From contig WPIO01000294.1 of NCBI GenBank assembly GCA_009760855.2, forward strand, positions 1 through 64,000: a stretch of 64,000 nt of DNA, written 5' to 3'. Below are positions 57,808 to 64,000 of the stretch, one piece after another. Position 1 is the stretch's first letter. Every line of letters starts with the position of its first letter. The notes beneath the pieces were generated by a model that was not told where the DNA came from, made no database searches, and saw nothing but the letters and a program-made list of their open reading frames with translations. The position numbers were made by a program, and so were the translations under genes. This DNA comes from Cristatella mucedo (taxonomy: Eukaryota; Bryozoa; Phylactolaemata; Cristatellidae).

Positions 57808-58725
57808 AGGCTGAGGCTCTGGCTTAGGCTTAACCCCTGAACCTTGGGTAGATGGTTGGCACAACGGCACACTAATCCGGCTCCAGCCCTCCCTTGCTCC
57901 CAAACCCGGAAGTGGGTGATAGCCGACCCCTAAGTGGGAGCTACTTTGGCTTAGCTCAGGCGCCCTCGAGCAGATAGCTAGCTGCCATATTGAACGAAGT
58001 TGCCAGCTGGCAACTCATGCTGCCGTCCACCAAAGCTAGCAACGTAGTCGGCTCCTCCCGCTATGGTTCATTTGGCAGTGTTGCAATCCTTCGGCATAAT
58101 GATGTAATGGCTAAAATACTCTCCATTGATGAAATCTGCTCCTAGCCGGTCCTAATCGAGACTAATTGCTTGGCCTGATGTAACCGACAAGACGTAAATA
58201 GACCGAATTCATGAAGCTTACACTCAGAGGCTTACGATCAGCAATAACTGTGGCAGTAACTGTGCCTTCTGGGTGCAAAGTAAGCCTACTGCTGGCTGGT
58301 ATAGCAGGGAGCTAACTTACCCATAGGTTCGCCTATCCTGCCACGTTCAAGCTATCTGGGTCAAGTGGCTGTACAGAATAGCTGCATGCTGGCTCACCAT
58401 AAAAGGCTGAGCTGGGTGGCAGACCTTGGATTTTGATTAGCTACCAGGATATTTATACAGAGACGACTTCTGGAAAACTGCAAAGACAAGACACTAGCTG
58501 GGCTCATTGACGGTAACCTGAGAGTGGGAAGGGAGAGAAGGGGAAGAGGGAGATTCCCTAGCTAGCATTGCCTGTAGAGCAGAATCTGTGCTTGAAATAT
58601 CGACCGTCTTGCTTTTCGATGCCAACCTTCATCCTAGTTAAGGAGTTTGAGCTATTGATTCAATAAACAATGCTTTACAGATAGTCTGGTCCACAGGGCC
58701 CTCCTCTAATGTTCAACATTCGTCC
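57808..58725 (+). mobile_element. Repeat L copy 3, most complete (~0.9 kb)
   Basis: Runs from GAGGCTGAGGCTCTGGC to the shared end CATTCGTCCTTCGTG. It contains a TATA-like GGATATTTATACAGAG (about 58448), an AATAAA near 58663 and a GA-rich block at 58511-58557. This resembles a solo LTR or other polyadenylated repeat; no clear TG...CA ends or target duplication were found. Confidence 0.65.
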
Positions 58726-59149
58726 TTCGTGTGCATGCGAATTGCAGAGCAGCAGCTGCTGCTGTGCTGCCTGTACAGCCACTAGAATATGTAAGTGGAT
58801 CGTGCTGCCACAGCAGAGGGCTTAAAAAGCTTGCATGTCCGGCAGGTGATGCACTCACCGACGTCAGTTCAACAAAGCAACACAGTGGTTTCATCGTTCA
58901 GTTGGTGAGACGTTTCACCATCCTGCGGGATGTTTAAAAGTGCAGTTTCTGCAGAGAAGACGGAAGCACGGACTAGCTAGCAGACTTCTGGTGCATGCAG
59001 TGCCAGAGATCAGTGTGCTCAGCCTGCTAACCTGGCCAGAACTGATACAACTGGAGTCACGTGACAATTGCCCTGCAACAGATCACTAGCTGAGACGAAA
59101 TGCTTGTTATGCTTTTGAAATGCTTGGAAATGCTTGGTAACCAGTAATA

Positions 59150-60166
59150 ATAAGCGGAAATGCTGCAAGCCGAAACGCAGCAGCAGTGCTGGCAGCACTC
59201 AAAACCTCTGGATCTGCTGTGCTTCGACTGCAAGCAAGCCAAGTGCATCGGTTGTACCAGCCAGTACGAGGTCTAGCCACCCTGAGTACGGCAGATGCTG
59301 AAAGGACCGAAAGCCCCAACTTTCTGGAGGGACGCAAGAAAAAAGCCAACAGCGTCTGCTTGTCTGCTTGAGCGGGTGCACGATAAGTCTGAGCAGCTGC
59401 TTCAGCCCAGAGATCTGGTCCACGACATTCAATCGGCTCGTGCCATTCATTTGGACTAGGTGGGGACTAGCAGAAGTTTTTGGTTGATGCTTTGGGCAAA
59501 GCCTTTGATGATTTTGTGAGCAATCCCAAGGACTGCTGTGACCAGCTCTAGGGCAGCACTGCAGCCCTTGAAATGTTGGCCGAGGAGCTGCACAAGTAAC
59601 TGTAGCATGTATTTGAATAAGTTAGCAAGCAGCCTCACAGCCTCTGCTGGTAACCGTGATTTGTTTAGCGAGCACGTGACCTGACAATCACATCTCGAAG
59701 TGCTTGCCAAGCTGCTGGATGGATTTAAAGATACCGCAAAATGGTCGGCTTGGGGTGCTGAGTGGCTCTCTGCCCGAAGACTTTAACACAATGGTCGCCT
59801 CGTTGACGGGAACTCTGAAGCTCACCACAGGTAAATATTAAATATTAAATATATTTCATTTATATAGCGCCCTAAGAGAACTTAATCTCTATTCAGGCGC
59901 TTCACATATTCCTCGGGGCTCGAGCCCACGACCTCAGTCACACCTTGGTCGGGGCGAGCACCTTAACCACTAGACCAAACCCGGTAGCTGCTGACTGCAA
60001 AGCTCTGCAGGCCGTGTTAAACCTAGCTTGATGTGCTGACACGGCAAATCTTGCCGATGCTTCACAGTTGCTGCCACGGAGATTCTTTTCCTTGCAGACT
60101 GCCTTGGCCGAATACTACCTGAAGTGATTGCCTTTAAGGATGATGCTGGAGGTTGTGAAGTATCAG
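59150..60166 (+). pseudogene. Broken B-box (TRIM-like) gene remnant
   Basis: At 59187-59255 the plus frame reads C-x2-H-x7-C-x2-C-x4-C-x2-C ('CWQHSKPLDLLCFDCKQAK' then 'CIGC'), the spacing of a B-box zinc finger. The final His pair is missing and a TAG follows at the 'YEV' codons. Shifted frames downstream look helical: 'LLERVHDKSEQLLQPRDLV' (59365-59425), 'DALGKAFDDFVSNPKDCC' (59482-59540) and 'AALEMLAEELHK' (59560-59600), fitting a coiled coil after a B-box. An apparent exon with strong splice sites, 60098-60166 (acceptor TTCTTTTCCTTGCAG, donor TCAG/GTGAGT, phase 1-1), follows, and an ACAG/GTAAAT donor lies at 59829, also phase 1. Stops and shifts argue for a pseudogene; short unrecognised introns are an alternative. 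Confidence 0.5.
59846..59985 (-). mobile_element. tRNA-derived SINE (family 2) with LINE-type tail
   Basis: The best family 2 copy. On the minus strand GGTCTAGTGGTTAAGGTG and GGGCTCGAGCCCC, then AAGCGCCTGAATAGAGATTA, GGGCGCTATATAAATG and an ATTT-rich tail. It lies in the putative intron between 59829 and 60098. Confidence 0.85.
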
Positions 60167-60227
60167 GTGAGTTTGCATTTTGCATCAGCTGGAAACAGCT
60201 TGTCGGCCAACAAAATATGAGGTACTT

Positions 60228-60650
60228 ATTAGGCCAAGGAGCTAACTTACCCGCAGGTTCGGTCTTCCTGCCACGTTCAAACTATCTGGGTCGAGCGACT
60301 GTACAGAATAGCTGCATGCTGGCTCACCATAAAAGGCTGTGCTGGATGGCAGAGCTTGGATTTTGATTGGCTACGAGGATACTTATACAGAGACGACTTC
60401 TGGAAAACTGCAAAGACAAGACACTAGGTTTGTATCAGCTGGGAATTTCCCCAGCTGGCTCATTGACGGTAACCTGAGAGTGGGAAGGGAGAGAAGGGGA
60501 AGAGGGATATTCCCTCGCTAGCATTCACTCATTAGCCTGCATAGCCGAATCTGCTTAAAATATCGACCGTCGTGCTTTTCGATGCCAACCTTCATCCTAG
60601 TTAAGGAGTTTGAGCTATTGATTCAATAAACGATGCTTTCCGTTCCTGTT
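60228..60650 (+). mobile_element. Repeat L copy 4, 3' half
   Basis: Starts at AAGGAGCTAACTTACCC, with the GA-rich block at 60480-60510 and the AATAAA end at 60626. Very close to the 3' half of copy 3. Confidence 0.7.
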
Positions 60651-60994
60651 TAAAGTTATTGTGATTGTTTTTTCACCGTAGCGCGTAAGAAATTACGTGC
60701 TTATGGACATCAAAACCGCTTATCGCTTCGGGCTGCTGGGTCTCCCACGCCGGCGGCTGCCTTAGCTACGCCGGTGGCTAGTAACCTGCTTGTTAGTTAT
60801 GATCGTCAGCAGCTGCTATCGCTTCCTCATCGTATATCAAATGCATTCCTAGATATTAATGTCGTTGCTAAGATTCATGAACTATGCATTAACAAAAGAA
60901 AAGCACCCTGTAGCCCCAGCAGTGGCCGGAACCGCCAGCTCAGACGCCGCTCGTTGGGCGGGAACTGTGAGCCTGAGTACCCGCTCGGCTTAAA

Positions 60995-61376
60995 TCGATA
61001 AACTGCCCGACAATTAAAGACGCAACTCCATCCGGTTTCTTATTCTTTCACAACCCTAGATCAATTAAAACTGGAGGTGGAGTTGCTATTATCGTGCGCT
61101 CGAAATTCAACTTCAAGCCATTTGCGGTACCATCGAAGCAGTCTTTTAAATCAATTGTCTTGGTCTCACCCAAAAACAAGCTACCGATAGTGCCAGTAGT
61201 CTATCACCCACCAGGTACCAAATCCTCCTTAATTTCAGATTTCTCCGATCTCATTTCGATTCTGTGTGCAAGAAATCGATCCTTCCTCGTTATGGGTGAT
61301 TTCAAAGTTCACTTTGATAACTTATCTGACGCTTTCAGCACCACAGTTCGTGCATTGACTGACTCATTGTCTCTTG
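60995..61376 (+). mobile_element. L2-like LINE, endonuclease fragment
   Basis: Open frame 61094-61376: 'RSKFNFKPFAVPSKQSFKSI', 'PVVYHPPGTKSSLISDFSDL' and 'FLVMGDFKVHFDNLSDAFS'. This is the C-terminal part of the APE-type endonuclease, including the catalytic-type 'GDF' motif. It matches the equivalent region at 37850-38150. Truncated on both sides. Confidence 0.85.
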
Positions 61377-61610
61377 AAAATTCGCCAATACGAACTCGAC
61401 CATGGTCACGCAAAACAATCAAATAAGTAAATACAGAAATGTACCCAAGAAAACTTTCGAAATCCTCGCGCGTTCAGTATATTTGACAAGGCCGAAAATA
61501 ACAGGGAGGAAACGATGTCTGATAGCTATGCACTGTGGGTGCTGAGGACTGTCGTTTAACTCCCTCGACTTACGAAAATTTGACTTTAAAAAAGGTTAGC
61601 CTGTACCTGT
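61377..61610 (+). mobile_element. Pogo/Tigger-like non-autonomous element, 5' truncated
   Basis: Nearly the same as 63777-64000: AAAATTCGCC..TACGAACTCG, CACGCAAAACAATCAAAT, GATAGCTATGCACTGTGGGT, CTCCCTCGACTTACGAAAAT. No transposase. The 5' end is replaced by the LINE fragment. Confidence 0.6.
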
Positions 61611-61639
61611 CCATTTTGAAATTGGGGCGGACTGTAATC

Positions 61640-62385
61640 GTAATAATAGATTTGTATTGTACCCCCAGAGTGCTCTGTCCAGGCACTCTACATGTGACGT
61701 AAAGGAAGAACGGTCGAATTGTCAGCGGCGGCCGTAACTTAGCGAGTTCACTCTGCGACCCACATCTCGTTTAGTGCTGACGCAGCGGCAGCAGCCGCCG
61801 CCGCTCTCCGCGGGGATAATACCGCGAAGCGCGTGCACTACGCTGTAGCGGAAGCGTAGCCTGGATGCGCCTACCTGGATAAAGGATATCTGATGAAAGG
61901 AGAACGCCATCCGGGTACAAGGGGCAAACTCTGCAAAAGTGCTGACTCAGCAAGTTAGCGAGCGCTCCTGCCGCGAGTCCGCCCAGATAGCTGCAAGCAA
62001 CGCCATTGGTCAACGGATGTCGCTAAAACGTCAAATGGTCGTGGTCAATGGTCGTCGATAAAAGGATGTTAGATTAGGTTTGGCGATGTTGTGCCGTCAG
62101 TCGTGAGTTAGTGCCAGGTTTTGGGAGCATGCGAACTAACGGTACGGTGCGCAAGTGATTTGAGGTTACCACTAGGTACGGCAAGACGATTTTATTCAGA
62201 AAAGTCGGTGGCACTTCGCTTTGCATGGTGGGGCGAAGTAGATTTGACAGTATTGAAGTCGACGCTCTGCCGGACTGACTGAGCTAGCTCAGGTTGGCAG
62301 GCAGTAGCGAAACAGGAAGCTGCGAAGCTCGCAACAGACAGACAAGCCGCAGCTGCAGAGCTGTGCACCAATAGTATATATAATA
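61640..62385 (-). mobile_element. L2-like LINE, C-terminal region and 3' UTR with a divergent middle, minus strand
   Basis: 62385-62070 is antisense to the 'QNSAARLV...AFSSYAPKAW' region with broken frames. 61750-61645 is antisense to the 3' terminal block. The ~300 bases between are G+C-rich and unlike other copies; an open frame there (62013-61771) has no recognised family. Confidence 0.65.
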
Positions 62386-62424
62386 AAAAGCACCCAATAA
62401 GCATAAATAAATAAAATAAAGCTC

Positions 62425-63131
62425 CGCCATAGGCAACGATAACTACTCTGCTACTGCCGACTATGGCACATCTTTTTCAGCGATCCTGAGCTACTACTTC
62501 TATGCTACTCACTACCTCAACTGCTCTTCTGACTCTGCTATGCTTCCCACTCGATCTTTGCTGCGTGAGACGAAGTCTGTTGGCTAACCGAATGCGTACC
62601 GAAAGCCGCTTAGGCTGTGAGTGCGCTATATAAAACTCTCCTGCGTAACACCCACATGGTCTTTAGGATTTTGTGGAGTTACAGACTGTAATACATTACA
62701 TAGGCAGGGAAGCACCTACATCCTATAGCACAGTTCTCCAGGCCCAAGGGGCTGCAGCAGTGTACCTCGCCCCCAACCGGGAAACTCTGGCTCCGCCCCT
62801 AGCTCGACCCCGTGACCTCGGTCATTAAAGACGAGCATCGTGCGTCTGGGCAAAATACCGGGGGGGGGGAGGGGGGCCAGGTGTTGATGCTCGGCTTCAC
62901 CACCTGTTTAGGATAGGCATCAAGAACTACCGACCGCGTATTTTCAGACGCTCGTTTCATCGCTATATCTTTAGCACCGGCAGCCTTCAAAATCACGTGT
63001 CCCGGACTTTCATGCACGCCTCAAGAAACCCGCACGCCGTTCTATTCGCTTTATCTCCGCAGATGCAAATAGGCTGACAATGCACGCCGCCGCCAAATGT
63101 CAATATAGAGCAGCACCCGACGGCTCCGCTC
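62425..63131. repeat. 0.7-kb duplicated block, copy 2
   Basis: Duplicate of 55942-56636, including a LINE-B tail (62425-62703), the poly-G run at about 62861 and the shared minus-strand frame. This copy runs on into the CpG-rich stretch, so it may be the parental location. Confidence 0.88.
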
Positions 63132-63720
63132 GCTCGTCTGCCGTCGGCAGAACTCGCAGCGTCAGGTAACCGCGTCGTCCGTCCAAGAATACGCTCGACC
63201 TAAGTCGTCTAGAGAAAATCCCTCGGCGGCAACGGCCGCCACGCCTCGCCTGGCCGCCATTGTGCGCTGGCGGCGGCCGCCGCCGCTCGGGCCCAACTTT
63301 AGGCAATCACGCGACGACGCGGACGCGCGCGTGTCAGCGAACTCGCGCCTGCGGCTGACGGTCCCTTGAGCGGAGCCAGCGCTGGATGAGCGCCGCGCTA
63401 GATTAGATTAGAGCGGGTCGACCGTAGCCGACCGTGTCGCCTTACGCCGCGGTCTTGGCGAGAGCTCCGCCGGGCGTTGGTTAGGCTACGACTCGCGTTC
63501 GAGCGAGCGCAAGAGAGATCGACAGCTTCCTCGTCGACTCCTCGGTCGAATATATTTACGACGATACTTTTCCCGTCTTGGGACGAACGCAGCTCTCGGG
63601 TCGCTTCCTGCAGGTCACGTGGACTGCAGCCTCAATGCACTCGCGATCCACTCGCCTCACTGCCATCTTAGTCGCGATTGGCTGAGCCGACGCCTTGGTA
63701 ACACGGCGCTCCCTATTAAT
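63132..63720. promoter_or_regulatory. CpG-rich, promoter-like stretch
   Basis: Dense in CG dinucleotides (for example CGCGACGACGCGGACGCGCG near 63310), unlike the rest of the window. On the minus strand it contains AATGGCGGC (63255 region) and AAGATGGCAG (63663 region), both like the YY1 core, and a CCAAT box (AGCCAATCGC, 63682 region). Short minus-strand frames begin at those ATGs ('MAARRGVAAVAAEG', 'MAVRRVDRECIEAAVH'), but no donor of the right phase for the CARD exon was found. Direction and target gene are unknown. Confidence 0.4.
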
Positions 63721-63742
63721 ACTAATACTAATGATAATAATA

Positions 63743-64000
63743 CAGTCAGCCCCCGACTTACAAGGGTTAAACTTACGAAAATTCGCCGGTACGAACTCGG
63801 CCACGGTCACGCAAAACAATCAAATATCGAAATGTATCCAAGAAAACTTTCGAAATCTTCGCGCGTTTAGTTTATTTCACAATGCCGAAAATAATAGGGA
63901 GGAAACGATATCTGATAGCTATGCACTGTGGGTACTGAGGACTGTCGTTTACCTCCCTCGACTTACGAAAATTTGACTTTGAAAAAGGTTTGCCAGTACC
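63743..64000 (+). mobile_element. Pogo/Tigger-like non-autonomous element, continues past the window
   Basis: Begins TA/CAGTCAGCCCCCGACTTAC, the TA target and CAGT-type terminus seen in pogo/Tigger elements. CGACTTAC(GAAAAT) recurs at 63957. Shares its body with 61377-61610. The 3' end is outside the window. Confidence 0.6.

Noticed and set aside
59846-59985. tRNA gene suggested by good A and B boxes (also 48385-48503, 49990-50122, 12466-12530).
   Set aside because: The same heads are attached to repeated non-tRNA bodies and tails in several places, as in SINEs, and acceptor stems do not pair.

Overview
The window looks like genomic DNA from a non-vertebrate metazoan. It has GT-AG introns, many degenerate L2/CR1-type LINE copies ending in (ATT)n, tRNA-derived SINEs, microsatellites and very few long open frames. 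I cannot name the species. The main result is a large minus-strand gene for a CARD-plus-leucine-rich-repeat (LRR) protein, assembled by hand from nine exons with matching splice phases. It enters from the high-coordinate side and leaves across position 1.

Gene model (5' to 3' on the minus strand): CARD first half 42832-42666, CARD second half 41085-40917, linker 33382-33272, first LRRs 32878-32646, then five 141-bp exons at 25909-25769, 19529-19389, 14984-14844, 11027-10887 and 6830-6690. Each 141-bp exon encodes exactly two LRRs (47 codons), is phase 0 at both ends, uses a GTAAGC donor and has an intact frame. Exon 32878-32646 ends at an LRR boundary in phase 0, so it joins the cassettes in frame and in LRR register.

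Positions 1-27425 are a tandem array of a diverged unit of roughly 3.7 kb, carried in + orientation opposite to the gene. Each complete unit holds one LRR cassette exon inside a long decaying intron. Units have been expanded by LINE and SINE insertions, partly deleted, and once inverted (2942-4366, which creates a perfect 114-bp inverted repeat). One LINE insertion is shared at the same site by three units and so records the order of duplication. The residues that differ most among the five exons sit at the solvent-exposed beta-strand positions of each LRR, while the scaffold is nearly constant. This is the pattern expected of a diversified ligand-binding surface on a putative cytoplasmic immune receptor.

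Positions 27.4-46 kb hold the 5' exons embedded in LINE relics of both strands, one nearly full-length but broken L2 (37.8-39.8 kb), SINEs, and (GT)n and (CA)n tracts. Positions 46-61 kb are more G+C-rich. They hold copies of an unclassified repeat of about 0.9 kb with an AATAAA end, SINEs whose 3' tail matches the LINE tail, a copy of the intron preceding the first CARD exon (57.4-57.8 kb), and a broken B-box (TRIM-like) remnant at 59.2-60.2 kb. Positions 61-64 kb contain LINE fragments, a second copy of a 0.7-kb block, a CpG-rich promoter-like stretch (63.1-63.7 kb) and a pogo/Tigger-like element. All gene calls are by eye; splice sites and domains have not been tested against RNA or profile searches.
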